Shown: positions 26,535 through 34,806 of the stretch, one piece after another
How the letters are laid out: each line of letters starts with the position of its first letter
Position numbering within the stretch: the stretch's first letter is position 1
NCBI RefSeq assembly: GCF_026965555.1
Contig: NZ_CP114040.1
Location: forward strand, 5,642,001-5,706,000
Length of the DNA stretch: 64,000 bases
Source of the DNA: Nannocystis punicea
GTDB lineage: Bacteria > Myxococcota_A > Polyangia > Nannocystales > Nannocystaceae
Reading direction: 5' to 3'
Position numbers and translations under genes: made by a program
Notes under the pieces: generated by a model
What the model was told of the DNA's origin: nothing
Databases searched by the model: none
Seen by the model: only the letters and a program-made list of their open reading frames with translations

Positions 26535-29500
26535 GTGGGCGCGGACCGACGGCCTGGCACGGAGGACATGTCCCCCAACGCAGGTCCGATCGGCCCTGGC
26601 CCCGAGGACATGTCCGCGAAGGCAGGCCCGCAGATCGCCGGCCGCGCCAGCCTGTCCGACCTCGCGCTCGACCGCCCGGTGATGATCGGGATGCTGCTGC
26701 TGGCGATCCTGGTCCTCGGCGCGATCGCCACCGCCCGCCTGCCGCTGGCGTTCCTGCCGGCCGGCGGCACCGCCCGCGTGTCGCTGCGCATCAACCTCCA
26801 GCGCACCAGCCCCGAGCTGGTCGAGCGCGAGATCATCCGCCCGGTCGAGGAGGCGATGGCCGGCCTGCGCGGCCTGCAGCGGATCCAGGTCGGCAGCGGC
26901 GGCTGGGGCGTGCGCGTCAACCTCGAGTTCGTCGCCGGCACCGACATCGCCGCCCGCAAGGCCGAGATCCGCGAGCGCTTCGACCGGATCCGCGGGACCC
27001 TGCCGGACGCGATCACGCGCGTCACCCTCGACTCGTGGGGCCGCTCCGACGACGCGGTGGTCAAGCTGCGCCTCGCCAGCGACAGCGACCTGACGCGCTC
27101 CTACGACCTGATCGAGCGCCACGTGGTGCGGCCGATCGAGCGGATCCCCGGGGTCTCGCGCGTCGAGCTCGAGGGCGTCGAGCCGCGCGAGCTCGAGGTC
27201 GCCCTCGACCTCGAGGCCCTGCGCCGCGCCGGCGTGTCGGCCCAGGCCGTCAGCGCCGCCGTGCGCGAGGCCCGGCAGGGCCGCAGCCTCGGCGTCCTGC
27301 GCGAGGACGCGACCCAGCCGGGCGTCCGCGCCCCGCCGGTCGACGCCGATCCGCAGGCGTTCGCCGCCCTGCCGGTGGCCCGCACCCGCGGCGCGCCGGC
27401 CAGCACGACCGCCGCCACCACCGCGCCGCGCGCCACGACCCCGATCGCTAGCGCCGCGTCTTCGGCTGCCTCTTCGAGCATGTCCTCCGGGACATCTACG
27501 AACGCCGCCCCCGCCGTCTCGGCCACCGCGCCGCTGGCGGCCCAGGGCCCGCAGGGGATCGGGGCGCGCTCGAACACCGCCAGCGTCGGCCCGGGCGTCT
27601 ACACCAGCACGCCGATCGGCGCAGGCGTCGCCGCGGCCACCGCCTCGGCCGTCGGCCAGACCGGCGCGACGCCGCCGGCGCGGGTCGGCGAGGTCGCGCG
27701 GGTCGAGGTCCACCCGCGAGAGAACCGCAACTTCCGCAGCCTCGACGGCCGCCTGGGCGTCGATCTTTCGGTCTACGCCGACGCCGGCGCCAGCCCGGTC
27801 GACGTCGCCCACGCAGTCAACGGCGTCGTCGAGGAGCTGCAGGCCAGCCCGCGGCTCGGCGGGATCTCGGCGGTCGTCTACCACGACCAGGGCAAGATCA
27901 TCCTCAAGACCCTGGCCGACCTGCGCGACACCGGCATCTACGGCGGCGTGCTCGGCGTGGCCATGCTGTGGCTGTTCCTGCGCCGCTGGGGCGTCACCAT
28001 GGTGGCCGCGCTGTGCATCCCGCTGACGATCCTGGCCACCTGCGGGGTCCTGCTGATCCGCGGCGAGGAGCTCAACTGCATCGTCCTGCTCGGCCTCGTG
28101 CTCGGCGTCGGCATGCTGGTCGACAACGCGGTCGTCATCACCGAGGCGATCGAGCTGCAGGCCCAGCGCGGCCTGTCGGCGCGGGCGGCCGTGCGGGCAG
28201 GGGGGCGCGAGGTCGGCCTGGCCACCGTCGCGTCGACGCTGTCGAGCGTGATCGTGTTCCTGCCGCTGGTGTTCGGCGACCCGGCCAACCCGATGAGCGC
28301 GCTCCTGGCCCCGCTCGGCCTCACCTTCGCCACGGTCCTGCTGTGCAGCCTGTTCGTCAGCCAGACGCTGGTGCCGCTGATCATGCCGACGGTGCTGAAG
28401 CGGGGCGGGGTGGCCGAAGGGACAGGTCGCAGCGGGCGCATCCTCGGGCCGCTGACCGCCGGCTACGGGCGCCTGATCGCGCTCACCCTGCGGTTCCGCC
28501 GGACCGCGCTGGTGCTCGGCCTGGGCCTGGCCGCGAGCGCGGTGATCCCGACGCGGCTGCTCAACTACAACCTCAGCGACATCGACCCCAAGCCCGACTG
28601 GGTCGAGGTCAGCATGCAGTTCGTCGGCAGCCCCGGCTACAAGGACATCGCCGAGCGCGTGCGCGTGGTCGAGGAGGCCATCCTGGCCAAGAAGGACGCC
28701 CTCGCGGTCACCCACGTCTCGTGCGCCTACTCGGACTTCTGGGGCCGCTGCGACGTCCACCCGATCGCCCGCGCCGCCTCCGAGGCCGACGCCGAGGCGT
28801 TCACCAAGACCGTCAAGCAGGCGCTGCCCGAGCAGGCCGGCGTGCGCTACCTGGTCGGCGAGAACAACCGCGGGCAGATGCGCGGCAACCCCGACCGCCA
28901 CGAGATCGAGCTGGCGATCAAGGGCGAGGACATGGGTGTCCTCATGGACCTGTCCGAAAAGGCAGCCGCACACCTGCGCGCGACCCTGCCGCGGGGCAGC
29001 GCCGACAACCCCGAGGCCGGCGGCGTCGACACCGTCGTCGGCCCCTACGACGAGGGCTCGCGCGAGCTCCACGTCCAGCTCGACGGCGCCCTCCTGCGCC
29101 GCTACGACCTGCGCGCCGACGACGTCGCCCGCCTGATCCAGACCGCGTTCCAGGGCACGCCGCTCGGCCAGGTGCGCAGCCCCGAGGGGCAGATCGAGCT
29201 GCGCCTGTCGGCCGGCGCGGCCGCGGGCGGGGCAGGGGACGGGCCCACGATCGAGGAGCTGCGCGACCTGCCGATCCCGCTGGCCGACGGCGGCGAGGTC
29301 ACCGTCGGCGGGATCGCCACGCTCGAGCGCACCCGCAGCCCGTTCTTCATCCAGCGCCTCGACCGCGAGACGCAGGTCAAGGTCAAGGCCCGCTTCTTCA
29401 CCCCCGATCCGGAGAAGAACCGCGAGCTCGTCAAGAAGGCGATGGAGAGCTTCGTGTTCCCGGCCGGCTACAGCAGCGGCGAGTGGTCGCGCTGGGGTCG

Positions 29501-30044
29501 TACGCAGCGGTCCAACCTCGAGGTCCTCATCGACCTCGGCCTGTGCCTGCTGCTGGTCTACGCGGTGATGGCCTCGCTGTTCGAGAGCTTCCTGCAGCCG
29601 TTCGCGATCCTCGCCACCTGCCTGCTCGGCTGCGTCGGCGCGCCGTGGCTGATGTGGTGGACCGGCACGACCGTCGACACCACGGCGATGATCGGCCTCT
29701 TTATCCTGATCGGCATCGCCGTGAACAACGGCATCATGCTGATCGACCGCGCCATCCAGCTGCGCGCCGCCGGCATGGGCCGCGACGCCGCGCTCGCCGC
29801 CGCCGGGGCCGATCGCCTGCGCCCCATTTTGATGACGGCCGGGACCACGGTGCTCGGTCTGGTGCCGATGCTGATCCACCACCCCACGCTCGCAGGCGTC
29901 TACTATCATGCCATCGCGCTGATCCTCGTCGGCGGACTGGCCTCGAGTACGGTGATGACGCTGGTCTTCCTACCCGCCACGTACAGTTTGATCGACGACC
30001 TCGCCCGTGCGGGCCGATCGGTGTGGCGGCGCGTGGCGCGGTGA
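26535..30044 (+). CDS. RND-family efflux permease, second of two, with repeat-coded insertions
   Basis: 1169 residues from GTG 26535, one base after the previous stop. Standard RND features: TM1 VMIGMLLLAILVLGAIATARLPL, TM4 GVGMLVDNAVVITEAIEL, TM10 region FILIGIAVNNGIMLIDRAI. It is about 100 residues longer than its neighbour for two reasons. The first 40 residues precede the normal N-terminus and consist of a 14-residue repeat (PGTEDMSPNAGPIG, PGPEDMSAKAGPQI) coded by 14-nt units. Residues about 286-379 are an Ala/Thr/Ser-rich insert within the porter domain, between ALPVARTRG and PARVGEVARVE. Both lie in cytosolic or loop positions where insertion is tolerable; the pump is probably functional. 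Confidence 0.92.
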   Translation: MGADRRPGTEDMSPNAGPIGPGPEDMSAKAGPQIAGRASLSDLALDRPVMIGMLLLAILVLGAIATARLPLAFLPAGGTARVSLRINLQRTSPELVEREIIRPVEEAMAGLRGLQRIQVGSGGWGVRVNLEFVAGTDIAARKAEIRERFDRIRGTLPDAITRVTLDSWGRSDDAVVKLRLASDSDLTRSYDLIERHVVRPIERIPGVSRVELEGVEPRELEVALDLEALRRAGVSAQAVSAAVREARQGRSLGVLREDATQPGVRAPPVDADPQAFAALPVARTRGAPASTTAATTAPRATTPIASAASSAASSSMSSGTSTNAAPAVSATAPLAAQGPQGIGARSNTASVGPGVYTSTPIGAGVAAATASAVGQTGATPPARVGEVARVEVHPRENRNFRSLDGRLGVDLSVYADAGASPVDVAHAVNGVVEELQASPRLGGISAVVYHDQGKIILKTLADLRDTGIYGGVLGVAMLWLFLRRWGVTMVAALCIPLTILATCGVLLIRGEELNCIVLLGLVLGVGMLVDNAVVITEAIELQAQRGLSARAAVRAGGREVGLATVASTLSSVIVFLPLVFGDPANPMSALLAPLGLTFATVLLCSLFVSQTLVPLIMPTVLKRGGVAEGTGRSGRILGPLTAGYGRLIALTLRFRRTALVLGLGLAASAVIPTRLLNYNLSDIDPKPDWVEVSMQFVGSPGYKDIAERVRVVEEAILAKKDALAVTHVSCAYSDFWGRCDVHPIARAASEADAEAFTKTVKQALPEQAGVRYLVGENNRGQMRGNPDRHEIELAIKGEDMGVLMDLSEKAAAHLRATLPRGSADNPEAGGVDTVVGPYDEGSRELHVQLDGALLRRYDLRADDVARLIQTAFQGTPLGQVRSPEGQIELRLSAGAAAGGAGDGPTIEELRDLPIPLADGGEVTVGGIATLERTRSPFFIQRLDRETQVKVKARFFTPDPEKNRELVKKAMESFVFPAGYSSGEWSRWGRTQRSNLEVLIDLGLCLLLVYAVMASLFESFLQPFAILATCLLGCVGAPWLMWWTGTTVDTTAMIGLFILIGIAVNNGIMLIDRAIQLRAAGMGRDAALAAAGADRLRPILMTAGTTVLGLVPMLIHHPTLAGVYYHAIALILVGGLASSTVMTLVFLPATYSLIDDLARAGRSVWRRVAR
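26552..26635 (+). repeat. Six-unit 14-nt array at the start of the second RND permease gene
   Basis: Units at 26552 (GCCTGGCACGGAGG), 26566 (ACATGTCCCCCAAC), 26580 (GCAGGTCCGATCGG), 26594, 26608 (ACATGTCCGCGAAG) and 26622. Translated as an N-terminal extension with 14-residue periodicity. Confidence 0.92.
27391..27671 (+). repeat. Low-complexity insertion in the second RND permease gene
   Basis: About 94 codons rich in Ala, Thr, Ser and Gly (for example ASTTAATTAPRATTPIASAA) interrupt the conserved porter region. A 14-nt pair (27478 GCATGTCCTCCGGG, 27492 ACATCT) sits in its middle. The first permease has nothing comparable at this site. Confidence 0.7.
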
Positions 30045-30140
30045 GCGAAGTCGAGCAACCCCCCGTGTGTGGCCGCCAACGTCCGTCGGCGAGCAAAAAG
30101 ACCAACCCGGTCGCGGGCGTCGCATGGATGATGAAAGCCC

Positions 30141-30998
30141 ATGCCCGTCTCCGGCCCCGACTCTTCGCCCGACCTGGCGACGCTCCTCGCCGAGAACGCC
30201 GCGCTGCGCGAGCGCAACGAGCTGCTCACGGCCGTCATCACGCACTGTCCCGCGGTCATCTTCGTGAAAGACACGGAGGGTCGGCTGGTGGTGTGCAACA
30301 GGACCTACGAGCGCCTCGCCGACGCCGAGCCCGGCGGACTGATCGGCAAGACCGACCACGACATCTTCGGCCCCGAGGCCGGGGCGCAGAACCGGACCAA
30401 CGACCTCCGGGTGTGTGAGACCGGCGCGCCGCAGGAGGTCGAGGAGCTCATCCCGCAGCGCGACGGCATGCACGTCTACATCTCGGTCAAGTTCCCGATC
30501 TTCGACGCGGGCGGCCAGCTCTACGGGATCGGCGGGGTCGCCACCGACATCACCGAGCGGCGCCGCGCCGAGGACGAGCGCAACGCGCTGCAGGAGCGGG
30601 TCATCGCGGTCCAGCGCTCGGTGCTCGAGGAGCTGTCGACCCCCATCGTGCCGATCGCCGACAACGTGATCGCGCTGCCCCTGATCGGCTCGATCGACCG
30701 CGACCGCGGCCGCGCGATCATGCAGGCGCTGCTCGACGGCATCGCCCAGCACCGCGCCCGCGCGGCGATCCTCGACGTCACCGGCGTGCGCTCGATCGAC
30801 GCCCAGGTCGCCGCCGGCCTCCTGCAGTCGGTCCAGGCCGCCCGCCTGCTCGGCACCCGCGTGCTCGTCACCGGCATCCGCTCCGAGGTCGCCCAGGCGA
30901 TGGTCGGCCTCGACGCCGACTGGAGCGGCGTCGAGGTCCTCGCCACCATGCGCGAGGCCGTCGCCTGGGTGCTCGGCCGTGGCGCGGCCCACCGGTGA
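30141..30998 (+). CDS. PAS-STAS protein (RsbR-like stressosome component)
   Basis: 285 residues from ATG 30141. A short coiled N-terminus is followed by a PAS domain (about 30-145: VIFVKDTEGRLVVCNRTYERLAD; ISVKFPIFDAGGQLYGIGGVATDITERR) and a C-terminal STAS domain (about 165-280: STPIVPIADNVIALPLIGSID; AAILDVTGVRSIDAQVAAGLLQ). This is the arrangement of RsbR co-antagonists. The phosphorylatable site region reads DVTGVRSID, where the usual Thr/Ser after DxxG is changed to Arg-Ser, so regulation by phosphorylation is uncertain. No RsbS/RsbT neighbours are present. Confidence 0.85.
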   Translation: MPVSGPDSSPDLATLLAENAALRERNELLTAVITHCPAVIFVKDTEGRLVVCNRTYERLADAEPGGLIGKTDHDIFGPEAGAQNRTNDLRVCETGAPQEVEELIPQRDGMHVYISVKFPIFDAGGQLYGIGGVATDITERRRAEDERNALQERVIAVQRSVLEELSTPIVPIADNVIALPLIGSIDRDRGRAIMQALLDGIAQHRARAAILDVTGVRSIDAQVAAGLLQSVQAARLLGTRVLVTGIRSEVAQAMVGLDADWSGVEVLATMREAVAWVLGRGAAHR

Positions 30999-31015
30999 AC
31001 GGCGTGCGCCTCGGG

Positions 31016-31127
31016 ACATGTGCTCGAGGAAATGTCTCGCAGGGCATGCTCTGAAGCGCATGTCCTGGAGAGCATGGACCGAAGAACATGCGCAGGACGG
31101 CATGTTCCAAGGGACATGCAAGGACGG
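31016..31127. repeat. 14-nt palindromic repeat array, 8 units in exact register
   Basis: Units start at 31016, 31030, 31044, 31058, 31072, 31086, 31100 and 31114; seven of eight contain CATG at positions 2-5. 31100-31119 (GCATGTTC/GGACATGC, loop CAAG) is an 8-bp stem with one G-T pair. Begins 17 bp after the PAS-STAS stop, in a convergent junction. Confidence 0.92.
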
Positions 31128-31199
31128 CGGCCGCGAGGCCCGGCTGTCCGTCGGCGACGCGTCCGCCCTCCCGTGCGCGCAGACCCGCCGGCCGGCGCC

Positions 31200-31331
31200 C
31201 CGCGGGGCGATGCCAGCGGGCCGGGCGCGCGACTCCGCGGCCCGCGGGGCCGAGCCGCGGCGAGCGGGCGCGAAACCCTGTCCCGCAGGCCAGGCGTGCG
31301 CGGATCGCCGACGCGGTCTCCGGCCGCTCGG
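31200..31331. repeat. Degenerate copy of the 3' end of the 31.3-33.2 kb lipoprotein gene
   Basis: 31276-31331 (CCCTGTCCCGCAGGCCAGGC ... GGTCTCCGGCCGCTCG) closely matches 31406-31467 inside the gene (ACCTGTCCCGTAGGCCAGGC ... GGTCTCCGGCCGCTCG), offset 130 bp, with weaker similarity further left. The original codes the C-terminal membrane segment; the copy lies beyond the minus-strand stop at 31334. No gene is seen in 30999-31333. Confidence 0.8.
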
Positions 31332-31333
31332 CT

Positions 31334-33244
31334 TCAGCCGCGCACGCGCGAGCGGGTGAACAGCCCGCCGAGGCCGAGCAGGAGCGACAGGCCGCCGACC
31401 GCGAGACCTGTCCCGTAGGCCAGGCGCGTGCGGATCGCCGACGCAGCGGTCTCCGGCCGCTCGACGCTGGCGGTCAGGCGCGCCTGCAGCTCCGGGTCCT
31501 CGGGGGCGAGCTCGGCCGCGGTGGCCAGCAGCATGCGCCGGCCCTCCTCGGTGGCCGCGAGGTCGGCCTCGGCCAGCAGGGCGTGCACCCGTAGCGCGTC
31601 GGCGCGCACAGGATCGGCGTCGTCGAGCAGGGCGGCGCTCTTGCGCCACAGGCGGGCCCCCTGCGCCAGATCGCCGGTCGCGGCGGCCTCGGCGGCGGCC
31701 TGCTCGTAGGTCGGCACCAATTCGGCGCGCGCGCTGAGCTCGGGGTCGTCGGCCAGCAGGCGGTCGAGGATCGCGATCGCGGCCGCCCGGTCGGGCTCGC
31801 GCAGCGCCGCCGCGATCTCGGCCCGCTCGCGCTCGCGTCGGCCGTCGTCCAGGCGCTGGAAGAACGCCCGCGTCAGCCGCTCCGGCTGGGCCTCGCACAC
31901 CTCCGCGAGCACGCTGTCGCGCGGGGCCGAGCGGCAGTCGGGCTCGGCCAGGTCGGGGTGATTGGCGGCGATCCGGCTCATGATCGCGATCCGTGCCAGG
32001 TCGCGGTAGGTCAGCTGGGCGGCCGACTCGCCGGTGCCGCCGCCGACGAAGCGCAGCAGCTTGCGTTCGGCCCGCGGCGCCGGTCCGGTCACGTAGGTGA
32101 AGAAGGCCTCGCGCGCGGCCTCGCGGACCCGCGGGATCGCGGCGTCGACGTAGTCGAGCAGCGGCCCGGCCGCGTCGCCGGGGCGGACCATGCCGTAGGC
32201 CGCGAGCAGCTCGGTGAGCCGCGCCGGATCGTCGCCGACGGCCTGCAGCGCCTTGCGCGGGTGGGCCCGGTCCATGCGATCGATCTGGTAGCCGGCGTAC
32301 TCCGCGGTGCGGTAGGCCACCGAGTCCTTGACCACCTGCGCCTCGCCCTCGTCGGCGGGCAGGGGCGGGCGGATCGAGCGGCGGAGCAGCCCGGGCAGCG
32401 CCGGATCGCCGAGGCGGCGGATCGCCCGCCCGACCTCGTCGCGGAACGTGCTCTCGTGCAGGTACGCCGCCGTCAGCAGCGCCTCGACGACCTCGTCGGT
32501 GCGGGCCGGTTCGGCGCCGATCGAGGCCGCGGCGCGCAGCAGCGCCGCCTGGATCACGCAGTCGCGGTAGATCGGCCGCAGCAGCTTCGACACCTGCCGC
32601 GACGGCAACGCCAGCAGGTCGGTGAACCAGTCCTCGGACAGCTTGATCCCGTGGTGGCCGTGGGCCTTCTTCCACGCCAGCTCGAAGTGCCCGTAGCGGT
32701 TCGGCACGTCGCCGCCGATCACCGCCAGCATCGCCTTGTAGTCGGCCTTGCGAGCCGTGCGCGGCGCCAGCATCGCCGCCTGCACCGCCGGCCACAGCGA
32801 GGAGGGGGCGGCCGCCAGCGCGCGCGCCAGCGGCCCGAGGTCGCGGTGCGGCCCGTCGCGCAGCGCCGCGATCAGCCCCGCGAGCTCGTCCGCGGTGGTC
32901 GGCGGCGCGATCGGCTGGCCCTCGATACCTGGCGCATCGACCCTGTCTGGAAGTTCATGTTCTTCGGGACCTGTCGCTTCGGACTCACGCGGCGGCGCCG
33001 GCTTCGACTTCGGCTTGCGCTTCGGCGCGCGGGCGACCTCGGCGTCGTCGACCGGGAGCTCGGCGACGGCCGCGTCGACCTCGCCGTCGGCCAGGGCCGC
33101 GGCCTGGGCGAACCACAGCTCGAAGCGGTCGGCCCAGGCCTGGGCCTGCAGCGTGTCGGCCGACGAGCGGGTCAGGACCTCGACCTGCGGCTCACCGGCG
33201 CAGGCGGCGACCAGGGTCGAAAGGAGCAGGGCGCGCCGTGGCAT
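31334..33244 (-). CDS. Large lipoprotein with helical repeat region and C-terminal membrane anchor
   Basis: 636 residues from ATG 33244. Signal peptide and lipobox (LLLSTLVAACAGE). Residues about 70-105 are a Lys/Pro/Glu-rich linker, partly coded by 14-nt repeats. The rest is mostly alpha-helical with HEAT/TPR-like rhythm (RDEVGRAIRRLGDPALPGLLRRS; AAIAILDRLLADDPELSARAELVPTYEQAA). A single hydrophobic helix near the C-terminus (GTGLAVGGLSLLLGLGGLF) is followed by a basic end (TRSRVRG), so it may be anchored at both ends. I do not recognise a family. A copy of its 3' end follows the stop. Confidence 0.7.
   Translation of the reverse strand: MPRRALLLSTLVAACAGEPQVEVLTRSSADTLQAQAWADRFELWFAQAAALADGEVDAAVAELPVDDAEVARAPKRKPKSKPAPPRESEATGPEEHELPDRVDAPGIEGQPIAPPTTADELAGLIAALRDGPHRDLGPLARALAAAPSSLWPAVQAAMLAPRTARKADYKAMLAVIGGDVPNRYGHFELAWKKAHGHHGIKLSEDWFTDLLALPSRQVSKLLRPIYRDCVIQAALLRAAASIGAEPARTDEVVEALLTAAYLHESTFRDEVGRAIRRLGDPALPGLLRRSIRPPLPADEGEAQVVKDSVAYRTAEYAGYQIDRMDRAHPRKALQAVGDDPARLTELLAAYGMVRPGDAAGPLLDYVDAAIPRVREAAREAFFTYVTGPAPRAERKLLRFVGGGTGESAAQLTYRDLARIAIMSRIAANHPDLAEPDCRSAPRDSVLAEVCEAQPERLTRAFFQRLDDGRRERERAEIAAALREPDRAAAIAILDRLLADDPELSARAELVPTYEQAAAEAAATGDLAQGARLWRKSAALLDDADPVRADALRVHALLAEADLAATEEGRRMLLATAAELAPEDPELQARLTASVERPETAASAIRTRLAYGTGLAVGGLSLLLGLGGLFTRSRVRG
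32941..32990. repeat. 14-nt palindromic repeats in the lipoprotein linker
   Basis: Units at 32941 (CCCTGTCTGGAAGT), 32955 (TCATGTTCTTCGGG) and 32969 (ACCTGTCGCTTCGG), then a partial unit at 32983. The spacer of 32955 puts TTCG between GTTC and GGAC, a UUCG tetraloop closed by C-G. Translated on the minus strand as linker sequence. Confidence 0.8.
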
Positions 33245-33302
33245 GCGGGCTGGGTACCAAGGGCAGGGGAGATCCCCAAATTTGTCACCGCGGGCCCAGG
33301 GC

Positions 33303-33650
33303 TCAGTGCAGCCGGTCCTCGGGGACAGGTGCGCCGATCTCGGGGACGAAGCGGAGGAAGCGCAGACCGGCGCCGGTGAGGGCGCGCAGGCCGTCGTTGC
33401 CGGCGTACTGGAGGTAATAGTGGTTCTGAATGCGCGCGATCGCGCAGATCGCCGCCTCATCGCCCGGCATCTGGAAGCGGATGATCACCTTCGTCCGCAG
33501 CGGCAGCGGCTCGGGCATCTCGATGAACATGCCGGTCTCCGAGATGTTGCGGGCGACGCACCACTGCTCCCCCACCTCCTCCGAGAAGACCAGTACGGGG
33601 AAGACCTTGTCGATCCGCGACGAGCCACGGCGTTCCTGGGCGACACGCAT
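33303..33650 (-). CDS. PilZ domain protein
   Basis: 115 residues from ATG 33650. The N-terminal RRGSSRIDKVFPV resembles the RxxxR element of PilZ domains, and GEQWCVARNISETGMFIEMPEP gives the DxSxxG-like motif (here NISETG, Asn replacing Asp). This suggests c-di-GMP binding or a degenerate relative, common in single-domain PilZ proteins of myxobacteria that control motility or envelope functions. It is divergent from era; the 178-bp gap holds an A+T-rich patch (about 33675-33725) likely to contain both promoters. Confidence 0.85.
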   Translation of the reverse strand: MRVAQERRGSSRIDKVFPVLVFSEEVGEQWCVARNISETGMFIEMPEPLPLRTKVIIRFQMPGDEAAICAIARIQNHYYLQYAGNDGLRALTGAGLRFLRFVPEIGAPVPEDRLH

Positions 33651-33828
33651 GAGGGGAGGATCGCCGGGTCGGAGTATGAACACAAATATCCTACATGTGT
33701 GCCATGGTGCTCCGATAACTACGGCGCGACAGTGTGTTTTCTGCGCGCGTGCGCGAGGTCTGGCCGCCGGTCGCGCCGCGCGCTTGCGTCGGCTCCCGCC
33801 ATCCCCCATAAAGCCCGGACTTTTGGCC

Positions 33829-34806
33829 ATGGAAACCGATCGAACGCCCGAGTCCGTCGACGAGATGTCCTTTCGGGCAGGTACCGTCGCGCTGTGCGGG
33901 CGACCGAACGTCGGCAAGTCGACGCTCCTGAACGCCCTCGTCGGCAGCGACCTCGCCGTCGCCACCCGGTTCCCCCAGACCACGCGCGAGCGCCTGCTGG
34001 GCGTGTGGTCCGAGGCGGGCTTCCAGGCGGTGCTGGTCGACACCCCGGGTATCCACCGCGCCAAGTCGGCGCTCAACAAGTTCATGGTCGACGAGGCCCT
34101 GCGCGGGGCGCAGTCGGTCGACCTGGTCCTCATGCTCGCCGAGGCGCCGATGCTGGCCGACATCGCTGCGGCCGAGGAGTGGGAGCCGGGCCCTGCCGCC
34201 GCCGCGGCGCTGACCTCGATCGCCGCCGCCGGCCGGCCGATCGCCCTGGTCCTCACCAAGTGCGACCGCGTCGAGGACAGGGCGATGCTGCTGCCGATCC
34301 TCCGCAAGTGGTCGACGCTGCATCCCTTCACCGCGCTCATCCCGATCAGCGCCACCACCGGCGAGGGCCTGCCGGCGCTGCGCGACCACGTCGTCGCCGC
34401 GCTGCCGGTCGCCGAGCCGCTGTTCCCCGAGGATCAGCTGAGCGACCGCGCCGTCCGCTGGCACGCCGGCGAGCGCGTGCGCGCGGCCCTGTTCGACCAC
34501 CTGCGCGACGAGCTGCCGTACTGCTGCGCCGTCACAGTCGAGTCGTTCAAGGAGCAGCGCAAGCCGCCGCGGGACATCGTCCACGCCAGCGTCCACGTCG
34601 AGCGCGAGAGCCAGAAGCCGATGGTCATCGGCCGCGGCGCCGAGACGATCAAGGCCATCTCGATGTCGGCCCGGCGGGCGATCGCCGAGCTGACCGGAAG
34701 GCCATGCGAACTCTACCTCGAGGTCAAGGTGACCCCGAATTGGACCCGCGACCCGGCGCTGATGCAGCGCCTCGGCCTGCACGCGCCCGTGGGGGGCCTG
34801 TCATGA
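33829..34806 (+). CDS. era: GTPase Era
   Basis: 325 residues from ATG 33829. G1 GRPNVGKS, the Era effector region with RFPQTTRERLLGV, G3 DTPGIH, and G4 TKCD are all visible; the C-terminal KH domain contains VERESQKPMVIGRGAETIKAIS, ending with the conserved YLEVKVTPNW. Era assembles the 30S subunit and binds the 3' end of 16S rRNA. The first 18 residues precede the normal G domain; within them a 14-nt repeat pair (33863/33877) is translated. The stop overlaps the start of der (ATGA), giving direct coupling of two ribosome-assembly GTPases. Confidence 0.95.
   Translation: METDRTPESVDEMSFRAGTVALCGRPNVGKSTLLNALVGSDLAVATRFPQTTRERLLGVWSEAGFQAVLVDTPGIHRAKSALNKFMVDEALRGAQSVDLVLMLAEAPMLADIAAAEEWEPGPAAAAALTSIAAAGRPIALVLTKCDRVEDRAMLLPILRKWSTLHPFTALIPISATTGEGLPALRDHVVAALPVAEPLFPEDQLSDRAVRWHAGERVRAALFDHLRDELPYCCAVTVESFKEQRKPPRDIVHASVHVERESQKPMVIGRGAETIKAISMSARRAIAELTGRPCELYLEVKVTPNWTRDPALMQRLGLHAPVGGLS
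33863..33890 (+). repeat. 14-nt palindrome pair in the 5' part of era
   Basis: AGATGTCCTTTCGG at 33863 and GCAGGTACCGTCGC at 33877, exactly 14 nt apart. TGTCC/GGGCA can form a 5-bp stem (one G-T pair) with a TTTC loop. It codes part of the N-terminal extension of Era. Confidence 0.65.

Noticed and set aside
26418..29909. Very long minus-strand frame opposite the second RND permease
   Set aside because: Shadow frame with no recognisable domains; the plus strand is a full RND permease.
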